Below, piece after piece: positions 56,709 through 64,000 of a stretch of 64,000 bases of DNA. This DNA is from an uncultured Oscillospiraceae bacterium (lineage in GTDB: Bacteria; Bacillota; Clostridia; Oscillospirales; Ruminococcaceae), in contig CAJTQM010000001.1 in NCBI GenBank assembly GCA_910578255.1, positions 62,001 through 126,000 of the forward strand, written 5' to 3'. The position numbers and the translations under genes are program-made. Within the stretch, counting starts at the first letter, position 1, and the number at the start of each line of letters is the position of its first letter. The notes beneath the pieces are model-generated. The model was not told the DNA's origin. It saw only the letters and a list, made by a program, of their open reading frames with translations, and ran no database searches.

Positions 56709-58418
56709 ATGACAGAAAAAATGCAGTATCAGCGCTGGGTGGATTATCCCCTGGAGGATCTGGCGCTGAAGGAAGAATTGCTGAGCATAAAGGAAAAGGA
56801 CGACGAAATCTTCGACCGGTTTTACCAGGAGTTGAGTTTCGGCACCGCCGGTCTGCGGGGTGTACTGGGCGCCGGCACCAACCGGATGAATATTTACACC
56901 GTCCGCAAGGCCACCCAGGGCATGGCGGACTATCTCAACGAGAAGTATCCCAAAAGCAGCATCGCCATCTCCTACGATTCCCGGATCAATTCCCGGCTGT
57001 TTGCCGAGGAGACGGCCCGGGTCATGGCGGCCAACGGGATCACCGCCTATTTATACGACCAGCTGATGCCCACCCCGGCCTTGTCCTTCGCCGTGCGGGA
57101 TCTGGGCTGTCAGGCGGGGGTCATGGTCACCGCCAGCCACAATCCGGCCAAGTACAACGGCTATAAGGCTTACGGGCCGGATGGCTGCCAGATGACCGAT
57201 GAGGCGGCAGGCGCGGTGCTGGAAAAAATCGGCCGCATTGATATTTTCGACGGGGTAAAGGTGGCGGACTTTGCCGCCGCGCTTTCCAGCGGAAAGATCC
57301 AGTACATCAAGCAGGAAGTGATCGACCGGTATCTTGACGCGGTCGAGGCCCAGTCAATCCGCAAGGGGATTTGCCGGGACAGCGGCATGAAGGTGGTTTA
57401 CACGCCGTTAAACGGCGCCGGAAATATGTGTGTCCGGGCGATTTTAGAGCGAATCGGCGTAAAGAACGTGGTGCCGGTGAAGGAGCAGGAAATGCCGGAC
57501 GGCAACTTCCCCACCTGCCCGTATCCCAACCCGGAGATTCGGGAAGCGCTGCAAAAGGGGCTTGACCTATGCGAGACCGAAAAGCCGGACCTGCTTTTGG
57601 CCACCGACCCGGACTGCGACCGGGTGGGCATCGCGGTTCCCCACGAGGGAAGCTATCTGCTGTTGACCGGCAACGAGGTGGGGGTGCTTTTGACCGATTA
57701 CATCGCCGGTTCCCGCCGGGAGTTGGGGACCATGCCCCAGAATCCCATTGTGGTCAAGACCATCGTCACCACCTCTATGATCGACCGGCTGGCCGAGACC
57801 CATGGCTTTGAGGTGGTCAACATTCTGACCGGCTTTAAGTATATCGGCGAGCAGATTCTGCGTTTAGAGCAAAAGGGCGAGCAGGAGCGGTATATTTTCG
57901 GCTTTGAGGAAAGCTACGGCTATCTTTCCGGCGGCTATGTGCGGGACAAGGACGCGGTAAACGGCTCGATGCTCATCTGCGAGATGGCCGCTTACTACAA
58001 AAAGCAGGGCAAAACATTGGCGGACGTTCTGTTCGGCCTGTACGAAAAATACGGGATGCACCTGAATACCCAGGCCAGCTTTACCTGTGAGGGCGCCACT
58101 GGCATGGAGCGGATGCAGGGGATTATGGAAGGCCTGCGGAAAAATGCGCCGGAGGAAATCTGTGGAAAAAAGGTGCTGTGGGTGTCGGACTACCAAGCGT
58201 CGGTGAAAAAGACCGCCGAAAGCGAAGAGACCATCCATCTGCCAAAATCCAACGTGGTGGAATACGGGCTGCAAGGTAATAACGTCATTGTAGTCCGCCC
58301 CTCCGGCACCGAGCCGAAGATCAAGGTCTATTTTATGGTGCAGGGGCAAAATCGGGCCGAGGCGCAGGCGTTGGAGGAGCAGTTTAAGGCGCAGATGACC
58401 CGGATTATGGGCTTTTAA
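56709..58418 (+). CDS. pgm: Phosphoglucomutase/phosphomannomutase (PGM2-like)
   Basis: A 569-residue alpha-D-phosphohexomutase that interconverts glucose-1- and glucose-6-phosphate (possibly also pentose or mannose phosphates). It has the N-terminal FGTAGLRGVLGAGTNRMN, the catalytic phosphoserine in TASHNPAKYNGYK (about Ser143), the metal loop DPDCDRVG, GFEESYGYLSG, and the C-terminal RPSGTEPKIKVY. RBS TTGGAGG at the ATG 56709. Longer than bacterial PgcA-type enzymes only in loops. Confidence 0.95.
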   Translation: MTEKMQYQRWVDYPLEDLALKEELLSIKEKDDEIFDRFYQELSFGTAGLRGVLGAGTNRMNIYTVRKATQGMADYLNEKYPKSSIAISYDSRINSRLFAEETARVMAANGITAYLYDQLMPTPALSFAVRDLGCQAGVMVTASHNPAKYNGYKAYGPDGCQMTDEAAGAVLEKIGRIDIFDGVKVADFAAALSSGKIQYIKQEVIDRYLDAVEAQSIRKGICRDSGMKVVYTPLNGAGNMCVRAILERIGVKNVVPVKEQEMPDGNFPTCPYPNPEIREALQKGLDLCETEKPDLLLATDPDCDRVGIAVPHEGSYLLLTGNEVGVLLTDYIAGSRRELGTMPQNPIVVKTIVTTSMIDRLAETHGFEVVNILTGFKYIGEQILRLEQKGEQERYIFGFEESYGYLSGGYVRDKDAVNGSMLICEMAAYYKKQGKTLADVLFGLYEKYGMHLNTQASFTCEGATGMERMQGIMEGLRKNAPEEICGKKVLWVSDYQASVKKTAESEETIHLPKSNVVEYGLQGNNVIVVRPSGTEPKIKVYFMVQGQNRAEAQALEEQFKAQMTRIMGF

Positions 58419-58460
58419 TTCTTGGCAAAGGATGAATCTGCGATTGTTGGGCAAAAGGAC

Positions 58461-58489
58461 TTGCTTTTTCACATCCGGTGTGGTATGAT
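58461..58489 (+). promoter_or_regulatory. SigA promoter for rpmE
   Basis: TTGCTT (58461), 17-bp spacer, TATGAT (58484). Confidence 0.75.
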
Positions 58490-58531
58490 AACTCTGCTAA
58501 TTATGCAAATGAGAAAGAGGTGACTTACCCA

Positions 58532-58744
58532 ATGAAGCAAGGAATCCATCCCAACTATGAAAAAACGACTGTTCGCTGTGCCTGCGGCGCGGAATTCGAG
58601 ACCCGGTCCACCAAAAAGGACATCCGGGTTGAAATTTGTTCCAAGTGCCATCCGTTCTTCACCGGCAGACAGAAGCTGGTGGACACCGGCGGTCGTGTTG
58701 ACAGATTCAATAGACGTTTCAACCGAGGCGCCAAAGCGGAGTAA
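58532..58744 (+). CDS. rpmE: Ribosomal protein bL31 (zinc form)
   Basis: A 70-residue bL31 with MKQGIHPNYEKTTVRCACGAEFETRST, the zinc ligands in CAC and CSKCHPFFTG, and a basic C-terminus. The Cys-containing form stores zinc and is replaced by Cys-free paralogues under zinc shortage in other bacteria; no paralogue is in this window. AGAGGTGA precedes the ATG at 58532. Monocistronic with a strong terminator. Confidence 0.97.
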   Translation: MKQGIHPNYEKTTVRCACGAEFETRSTKKDIRVEICSKCHPFFTGRQKLVDTGGRVDRFNRRFNRGAKAE

Positions 58745-58768
58745 GTCGCATTTTTATGGCATAACAAA

Positions 58769-58805
58769 AGAGAAGGCGGTGCAGAAATGTACCGCCTTCT
58801 CTTTA
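58769..58805 (+). terminator. Rho-independent terminator of rpmE
   Basis: AGAGAAGGCGGT / ACCGCCTTCTCT perfect stem followed by TTA. Confidence 0.85.
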
Positions 58806-58832
58806 CCCCAAAAGCGGAAGAGAGGTGCTTTT

Positions 58833-59459
58833 TTGTTTAAGCCCTATGAAACGGTGGCCGATTTCGCCAGCGATGAATTCGTAGAACGCAAATCCCGGTT
58901 TATCGGGCAGATCGCGCCGGTAACCGACGAAGCCCAAGCGCTTCAGTTCCTTGCGGACGTTCGAACTAGACACCGGGAGGCTGCCCACCACGTCTACGCG
59001 TACATACTGCGCGAAAGCGGCGTAAAGCGCATGAGCGACGACGGCGAGCCCCAGGGAACCGGCGGCGTTCCGGTGCTGGAGGTGCTGGAGCGGGAGGGGC
59101 TGACCGACGTGGCGGTGGTGGTGACCCGCTATTTCGGTGGAATCCTTCTGGGGACCGGCGGTCTGGCGCGGGCCTATTCCCACGGAGCAAAGCTGGCGGT
59201 GGACGCGGCGGTGCGGAAAAAGATGATCCTTTGCGCCGTGCTGGAATCGGATTTCGGCTATGACTGGTATGGGAAGATCAACCACCTGCTGCCCCAATAT
59301 GACGCGCGGGTACTGGAATCGGATTTTGGCGCGACGGTCCGCCTGCGGATTTTGCTGGACGCGCAAAAGGTCCCGGCTTTTTGCCGGGACCTGACCGAGT
59401 TGACCGCTGCGGCGGTACAGGCACGGGTGGTGGAGGAAGTCTGCGCGGACCTGTCCTGA
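58833..59459 (+). CDS. yigZ: YigZ/IMPACT family protein
   Basis: A 208-residue UPF0029 protein. It shows ERKSRFIGQIAPVTDEAQALQFLADVRTRHREAAHHVYAY, MSDDGEPQGTGGVPVLEVL and VVVTRYFGGILLGTGGLARAYS, the full family signature, plus the C-terminal ferredoxin-like DUF1949 domain. Its eukaryotic relative IMPACT regulates translation via GCN1; bacterial role unknown. The start is TTG 58833 with AGAGGTG upstream. The next gene is convergent. Confidence 0.92.
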   Translation: MFKPYETVADFASDEFVERKSRFIGQIAPVTDEAQALQFLADVRTRHREAAHHVYAYILRESGVKRMSDDGEPQGTGGVPVLEVLEREGLTDVAVVVTRYFGGILLGTGGLARAYSHGAKLAVDAAVRKKMILCAVLESDFGYDWYGKINHLLPQYDARVLESDFGATVRLRILLDAQKVPAFCRDLTELTAAAVQARVVEEVCADLS

Positions 59460-59482
59460 CTTTACCGAATGGGAAAAACGCC

Positions 59483-60217
59483 TCAGCCGTATTTTTTGCC
59501 GGTTTTGTAAACGGCCAGAAGGAGAGCAGCCGAAAACAAAACAAGCAGAGGCTTTTCCAGCGGCGTCCATCGATCGATTCCCCAAAGGCAGACGGTAATG
59601 AGGCAAAAAAGCGGGTACAAAACGGCGGTCGAGAGGCAGGCGGCCTTGATGGCCGTGCAGACGGGCCGCCAGTTTCCGTTGTGGAAAGATAGTCCCGGCA
59701 GATTGAGCCGCAGAAAACCCTGGGAGACAAAAGAAATTTTGTTTGTGTCGTAGTATCCGGGCAAAAGGTCCCTGGCGAAAAAGCAAAACCATCCGCCGAA
59801 GAGTAAAAAAAGGGCGGAGGCGGGAAGAACCACTTGGCCTAAAGCGTCCCTGCGGATTCCCAGCCGGTGCAGCAGGAGGATTTCGGCGGACGCGGCAGCC
59901 AGACAAAGGCAGAAGGCGGCCATCCACCCGCGCTTGCGCCGCCGCAAAACGGCGAGGACGGGAAGGGAACTTTCCTTTGGCGTTGGCGGTTGGAGGGGTT
60001 CGCGCTCCCCGCGTAAAAGCTCCGAGACGGTGACGTCCAGCAGCTGGGCTAAGGGCAGCAAAAGCCCGATATTGGGGATGCTGGCGCCTCGCTCCCATTT
60101 GCTGACCGCCTTGTCCGAGACGAACAGCTTGTCCGCCAGCTGCTTTTGGGTGAGCCCCTTTTCTTTGCGCAGCGCGATTAAAAAAGCGCCGAATTTTTGA
60201 TTGTCGATTTGCTCCAT
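59483..60217 (-). CDS. XRE-family regulator with C-terminal membrane domain
   Basis: A 244-residue protein. Residues ~8-65 are a Cro/C1 HTH (LRKEKGLTQKQLADKLFVSDKAVSKWERGASIPNIGLLLPLAQLLDVTVSELL). After a short linker come about four hydrophobic segments (about 97-115, 128-150, 196-215 and 222-238), so the regulator is held in the membrane. This HTH-plus-membrane design is common in Clostridia but poorly understood. GGAGG lies 9 nt before the ATG at 60217. Own promoter at 60244-60272. Confidence 0.85.
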   Translation of the reverse strand: MEQIDNQKFGAFLIALRKEKGLTQKQLADKLFVSDKAVSKWERGASIPNIGLLLPLAQLLDVTVSELLRGEREPLQPPTPKESSLPVLAVLRRRKRGWMAAFCLCLAAASAEILLLHRLGIRRDALGQVVLPASALFLLFGGWFCFFARDLLPGYYDTNKISFVSQGFLRLNLPGLSFHNGNWRPVCTAIKAACLSTAVLYPLFCLITVCLWGIDRWTPLEKPLLVLFSAALLLAVYKTGKKYG

Positions 60218-60243
60218 GAAAAAACGCCTCCTTCTTTGCTCCA

Positions 60244-60272
60244 AGAATAGCATGTCCCCTCAAAAAGCGCAA
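60244..60272 (-). promoter_or_regulatory. Promoter of the membrane XRE gene
   Basis: On the minus strand, TTGCGC (60272-60267), 17-bp spacer, extended TGC and TATTCT (60249-60244). Confidence 0.6.
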
Positions 60273-60416
60273 TCGACTGTCGGTAGAGTGGCGTCAAAAG
60301 GGGAAAAAGAGGGGCTTTTTTAAGGACGAGAAATTTTTTTTGGGAGAAAAGCAGGTTTTTGGAATTTTATTTCGTACTATATCTATGAGAAGTGTATCCG
60401 AAAAAGGGAGGATTCC

Positions 60417-61421
60417 ATGACAATTCGGGAACAGACCCAACAGCAGGAAAAGCAGACCCTTTCCCCTTTGGCGGTGTACTCCCAATCCACCAGGGGGCGG
60501 GAAAAGCCGGAGGAAGAGGATTTGATCCGAACACCGTTTCAGCGGGATCGGGACCGGATTATCCACTGCAGGTCCTTTCGGCGGCTGATGCACAAGACAC
60601 AGGTGTTTTTCAGTCCCCAGGACGACCATTACCGAACCCGGCTGACCCATACGCTGGAGGTGGCGCAGATTGCCCGCACCATTGCCCGGGCACTGCGCTT
60701 AAACGAGGATCTGACCGAGGCCATCGCCTTAGGGCACGATTTAGGCCATACCCCCTTTGGCCATGCGGGGGAACGGGCCCTAAACGAGGTCTGTCCCCAG
60801 GGATACCGCCATTATCAGCAGAGCGTGCGGGTGGTGGAAACGCTGGAAAAAGGCGGGCAGGGGCTCAATCTGTGCTGGGAGGTGCGCGACGGGATCCGCT
60901 GCCACACCGCCGGTCCGGCGGCGGCGACGCTGGAGGGGCAGCTGGTCCGGTTTTCGGATAAAATCGCGTACATGAATCACGATGTAGACGACGCGGTCCG
61001 GTCCGGCGTGCTGAGCGAAGAGGATCTTCCCTGGGATGTCAAATGGATGCTGGGGCGCACAAAAAGCCAGCGCATTGCGGCCCTGGTGAGTTCGGTCATT
61101 GAAAACAGCAATGAGGTCATCGCCATGGACCCGGAAACCCACCGCGTTTTTTTGCAGCTGCAGCAGTTTTTGTTTGATACGGTCTATACCCATCCGCTGG
61201 TGAAAAACGAGGAGGCGAAGGCCCAAAAGGTGATCGAAAGCCTGTATGAATATTTTATTGGCCACGGGGATAAACTTCCATCAGAGTACCGCGCCATAAG
61301 GGAGCGGGAGGGGATCCATACGGCGGTATGCGACTATATTTCCGGCATGAGCGACCGGTTTGCCGTCCATTTGTATACCGAGTTGTTCGTCCCCAAAAGC
61401 TGGCAGGGCGCCGACGGCTGA
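60417..61421 (+). CDS. dgt: dGTP triphosphohydrolase-like HD protein
   Basis: A 334-residue HD-domain dNTPase that removes triphosphate from deoxynucleotides. The metal set shows RTRLTHTLEVAQIARTIAR (His), AIALGHDLGHTPFGHAGERAL (HD) and the later Asp in LVRFSDKIAYMNHDVDDA. Such short forms in Clostridia often precede dnaG-rpoD, exactly as here. Substrate preference is not evident from sequence. RBS AAAGGGAGG. Confidence 0.93.
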   Translation: MTIREQTQQQEKQTLSPLAVYSQSTRGREKPEEEDLIRTPFQRDRDRIIHCRSFRRLMHKTQVFFSPQDDHYRTRLTHTLEVAQIARTIARALRLNEDLTEAIALGHDLGHTPFGHAGERALNEVCPQGYRHYQQSVRVVETLEKGGQGLNLCWEVRDGIRCHTAGPAAATLEGQLVRFSDKIAYMNHDVDDAVRSGVLSEEDLPWDVKWMLGRTKSQRIAALVSSVIENSNEVIAMDPETHRVFLQLQQFLFDTVYTHPLVKNEEAKAQKVIESLYEYFIGHGDKLPSEYRAIREREGIHTAVCDYISGMSDRFAVHLYTELFVPKSWQGADG

Positions 61422-61461
61422 TGGGAGGGAAAACGGCTGACGCAAAGGGGGACTGGTCCGG

Positions 61462-63216
61462 ATGCTGAGTGAGCAGTTTATGATGGAACTGAAGGCGCGC
61501 AGCGATATTGAAGAAATCGTGGGCGCTTATGTCAATGTAAAGCGGCGGGGGCGGAACCTGGTGGGTTTATGCCCGTTTCACTCGGAAAAAACCCCGTCCT
61601 TTACCGTCTATCCGGACAGCCAGTCCTTTTACTGCTTTGGCTGCGGGGCCGGCGGCGATGTGGTCACCTTTGTGCGCCGGATCGAAAACCTGGACTACAT
61701 TGAGGCGGTAAAGCTTTTGGCCCAGCGGGCGGGCATCCCTATGCCGGAGGACGGCTATGACGACAGCTTTGCAAAGCTTAAAACCCGCATTTTGGAGATC
61801 AACCGGGAACTCGCCCGGTTTTACCATGCGCATCTGATTTCTCCTGCGGGGAAAAAGGGTCTGGATTATCTTCGGGAGCGGGGTCTGTCGGATAGAACCA
61901 TCCGGCGATTTGGACTGGGTTACGCGCCGGAGGACTGGGACGCGGCGATCCGGCACCTGCGGGAAAAAGGGTTTCGCTTAGAGGAACTGGCGGCGGCCAC
62001 CGTTGCGGTCAAAAGCGCCCGGGGCAGCTACTACGACCAGTTTCGCGGCCGGGTGATCTTCCCGATCATCGACATTCGGGGAAACGTGGTGGCTTTTGGC
62101 GGTCGGCTTTTAGACGGCAGGGGACCCAAGTACCTCAACTCGCCGGACACGCCGGTTTTTAAAAAGAGCCGCAATCTGTTCGCCCTCAACTTTGCCAAAT
62201 CGTCCAAGGAGCCGGCGCTGATTCTGGCGGAGGGGTACATGGACGTGGTGGCGCTGCATCAGGCGGGCTTTACCAACGCGGTGGCCACGCTGGGAACCTC
62301 TTTGACCACCGAGCAGGCGAGGATGATCTGCCAGTATGCGCAGGAGGTGGTGGTCGCCTACGACGCCGACGGCGCGGGACAAAAAGCGACCAACCGGGCG
62401 ATTAACCTGTTTGGGGAAATCGGCGGAAGGGTTCGAGTTTTAAAGGTGCATGACGCAAAGGATCCGGACGAGTTTATCAAAAAATTCGGCGCTACCCGCT
62501 TTCGTTTGCTTTTGGAAGGGGCCGGCAGTGCGATGGATTTTGAAATCGGACGGCTGCGGCAGAAATACGATCTGGAAGCCTCTGACGGCAAGGTGGCTTT
62601 TTTAAAGGAATTCGTCCGGTTCATGGCCGATATAAAAAATCCCATTGAGCGGGACGTTTATGTGACCAGAACGGCAGAAGAACTGCGGGTTTCGAAGGAG
62701 CCTTTGACGGCACAGATTGATTATATCATCCGGCAGCGGGCGAAAAATGCCGAGAAGAAACAGGCCGGGGACCTGAGCGTTTTCGCCTCCGACCCCAAAA
62801 AGGGGCGGGACCCGCAGCGGGAGGCGCATCTCAAGGAGGCGCTGGCCGAGGAACGGCTGATTGGCATTTTGTTAAAAAATCCCGACTACCACCGCTTTAT
62901 TTTGGAACGAATCGGTCCGCAGGATTTTCTGACCGACTTTAACCGGGAGATTTTCCAGGTGATTTGCCAGCGGCTGGAGCAAAACCGCCCGATTGAATTA
63001 ATCGCGCTGTCGGAACAGCTGGACGAACGGCAGATGGGAAAGGTGGCGGGGATTTTGGCGGACGCCGTTTCGTCTAAAGCGACCCAGAAGGAAACACTGG
63101 ATTACATCGATGCCATTCTGGCCGGAAAGAGAAAAAAATCGCCCGAAGAACTCAAGCAGATGGGCCGGGAGGAACTGGAGGAATATGTAGCAAAGCTGGC
63201 GGCGAAGAAAAAATAA
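61462..63216 (+). CDS. dnaG: DNA primase DnaG
   Basis: A 584-residue primase that makes RNA primers for replication. The zinc-binding domain has Cys37, His40, Cys58 and Cys61 (GLCPFHSEKTPSF, YCFGCGAGGD). The TOPRIM core has LILAEGYMDVVALHQAG and VVAYDADGAGQKA, and the C-terminal helicase-binding region (about 445-584) contacts DnaB. RBS is weak (GGGGGA). It sits 40 bp after dgt and 176 bp before rpoD, a macromolecular-synthesis type cluster. Confidence 0.97.
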   Translation: MLSEQFMMELKARSDIEEIVGAYVNVKRRGRNLVGLCPFHSEKTPSFTVYPDSQSFYCFGCGAGGDVVTFVRRIENLDYIEAVKLLAQRAGIPMPEDGYDDSFAKLKTRILEINRELARFYHAHLISPAGKKGLDYLRERGLSDRTIRRFGLGYAPEDWDAAIRHLREKGFRLEELAAATVAVKSARGSYYDQFRGRVIFPIIDIRGNVVAFGGRLLDGRGPKYLNSPDTPVFKKSRNLFALNFAKSSKEPALILAEGYMDVVALHQAGFTNAVATLGTSLTTEQARMICQYAQEVVVAYDADGAGQKATNRAINLFGEIGGRVRVLKVHDAKDPDEFIKKFGATRFRLLLEGAGSAMDFEIGRLRQKYDLEASDGKVAFLKEFVRFMADIKNPIERDVYVTRTAEELRVSKEPLTAQIDYIIRQRAKNAEKKQAGDLSVFASDPKKGRDPQREAHLKEALAEERLIGILLKNPDYHRFILERIGPQDFLTDFNREIFQVICQRLEQNRPIELIALSEQLDERQMGKVAGILADAVSSKATQKETLDYIDAILAGKRKKSPEELKQMGREELEEYVAKLAAKKK

Positions 63217-63392
63217 ACATTTGCCGGATAAAAAAATTGCCGACTTTCCCGAAAAAAGCGGCAAAGAAAAAAGAATCCCGGCGCCGTTGAACGATAAAAA
63301 GGGCGGCCCGGTTCAGGATAGAGCGTTCGCCGGCTTCGCGGGGCGGACAAAGGGAAAAGTTTTCTGCGGGGAGAAATAGGAGAGCAAAAAAT

Positions 63393-64000
63393 ATGGCAGC
63401 ACAGGACAAAAAATCGGTCATCAAAGATTTGATCGAACTGGGGAAGTCCAAGGGAAAATTGACCACCAAAGAGATTACCGACGCGCTGGAAGAGTTGGAT
63501 TTCGACGTAGAAAAAGTCGATAAGCTTTATGATACGCTGGATGGGTTAAATATCGAAATCATCGAGGATCTGGAGCCGGAAATGGATTTGGACCTCAACT
63601 CGATTCCGACAACGGCGGCTTCGGAAGAAGAGGCGCCTGCGGCAGAAGGGGTCAACATCGACGATCCGGTGAAGGTCTACTTAAAAGAAATCGGTCGGGT
63701 GCCGCTGTTAAGTTCGGAAGAAGAGGTCGAACTGGCCCAGCGGATGGCCCAGGGGGACGATTACGCCAAAAAACGCCTGTCCGAGGCAAATCTGCGCCTG
63801 GTGGTCAGCATTGCCAAGCGGTATGTGGGCCGGGGAATGCAGTTCCTGGACCTGATTCAGGAGGGGAATTTGGGCCTTATCAAAGCGGTAGAGAAGTTTG
63901 ACCACACCAAGGGCTTTAAATTTTCCACCTATGCCACCTGGTGGATCCGGCAGGCGATTACCCGCGCCATCGCGGATCAGGCGCGGACCATCCGCATTCC
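63393..64000 (+). CDS. rpoD: RNA polymerase sigma factor RpoD/SigA (3' end outside window)
   Basis: The main housekeeping sigma factor, running off the window after 202 codons. Region 1.1 is short (KKSVIKDLIELGKSKGKLTTKEITDALEELDFDVEKVDKLYDTL), followed by an acidic linker. Region 1.2 reads DDPVKVYLKEIGRVPLLSSEEEVELAQRM, and region 2 shows NLRLVVSIAKRYVGRGMQFLDLIQEGNLGLIKAVEKFDHTKGFKFSTYATWWIRQAITRAI, unmistakable for the primary sigma. AGGAGAG precedes the ATG at 63393. No clear promoter was seen in the 63217-63392 gap, so it is likely expressed from the dgt-dnaG unit. Confidence 0.97.
   Translation, partial: MAAQDKKSVIKDLIELGKSKGKLTTKEITDALEELDFDVEKVDKLYDTLDGLNIEIIEDLEPEMDLDLNSIPTTAASEEEAPAAEGVNIDDPVKVYLKEIGRVPLLSSEEEVELAQRMAQGDDYAKKRLSEANLRLVVSIAKRYVGRGMQFLDLIQEGNLGLIKAVEKFDHTKGFKFSTYATWWIRQAITRAIADQARTIRI

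Noticed and set aside
58803..60272. Minus-strand frame of 489 residues
   Set aside because: Lies in another frame over the XRE membrane gene and antisense to yigZ; composition is that of an out-of-frame shadow in GC-rich DNA.
1..64000. CRISPR arrays, tRNA genes, insertion sequences or prophage genes
   Set aside because: No regularly spaced repeats, tRNA T-loop plus acceptor patterns, transposase, integrase or phage structural genes were seen on either strand.

Overview
The window reads as one contiguous piece of a chromosome from a GC-rich member of the Clostridia, most likely the Oscillospiraceae/Ruminococcaceae group (family-level placement is inference). Supporting signs are Bacillota-type genes (DUF2508-BofA pair, GdpP, RNase J, sortase B, WalJ-RlmH), the dgt-dnaG-rpoD order, an FeoB-associated Cys-rich protein, TTGACA/TATAAT promoters with 16-18 bp spacers, strong AGGAGG ribosome binding sites, and frequent TTG/GTG starts. 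BofA suggests a spore-forming lineage. Almost all genes are core housekeeping genes. No prophage, insertion sequence, CRISPR array or tRNA gene was seen.

Layout. 1-8.3 kb: end of feoB with its small partner, an unknown anchored protein, cinA, a MerR regulator, ridA, signal peptidase I, isoaspartyl dipeptidase and a Mrp-type Fe-S carrier with a doubled Cys module. 8.3-15.6 kb: a sortase B fused to Ig-like domains, two leftward genes (unknown protein, small hydrolase), pepT, a cation diffusion facilitator and a small XRE regulator behind a striking operator-like repeat. 15.7-19.0 kb, leftward: iscS-iscU-mnmA (sulfur supply for tRNA thiolation and Fe-S clusters) and rnhA. 19.1-29.8 kb: RNase J with a long leader, gdpP-rplI-dnaB-tilS-hpt-ftsH. 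29.9-37.2 kb: a divergent type IIA topoisomerase pair, then secG-rnr. 37.2-39.6 kb: small Cys-rich genes, DUF2508-bofA, RNase P RNA and a zinc-ribbon TM2 protein. 39.8-46 kb: gdhA, ilvE, a pseudouridine synthase and a polar amino acid ABC transporter. 46-51.3 kb: an M23/LysM/G5 envelope peptidase, murA, walJ and rlmH. 51.3-56.5 kb, leftward: comM-like, GNAT, and a large translational GTPase fused to an endoribonuclease domain. 56.6-64 kb: phosphoglucomutase, rpmE, yigZ, an XRE membrane protein, dgt, dnaG and the start of rpoD.

The best candidate for an undescribed system is the 884-residue protein at 51332-53986 (minus). Its first ~630 residues are an EF-G/Tet(M)-type ribosome-binding GTPase. 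Its last ~165 residues closely match the YacP/Rae1 NYN endoribonuclease, which in Bacillus cuts mRNA in the ribosomal A site. The domain IV tip lacks the Tet(M) SPV loop, so the design suggests a GTPase that places an mRNase in the A site rather than a drug-protection protein. Other points worth attention are the paired 18-bp dyads upstream of the XRE gene with a divergent promoter, the ~500-nt leader of RNase J with a terminator-like hairpin, the unusual topoisomerase pair, the sortase-Big2 fusion, and several palindromes that overlap promoters.
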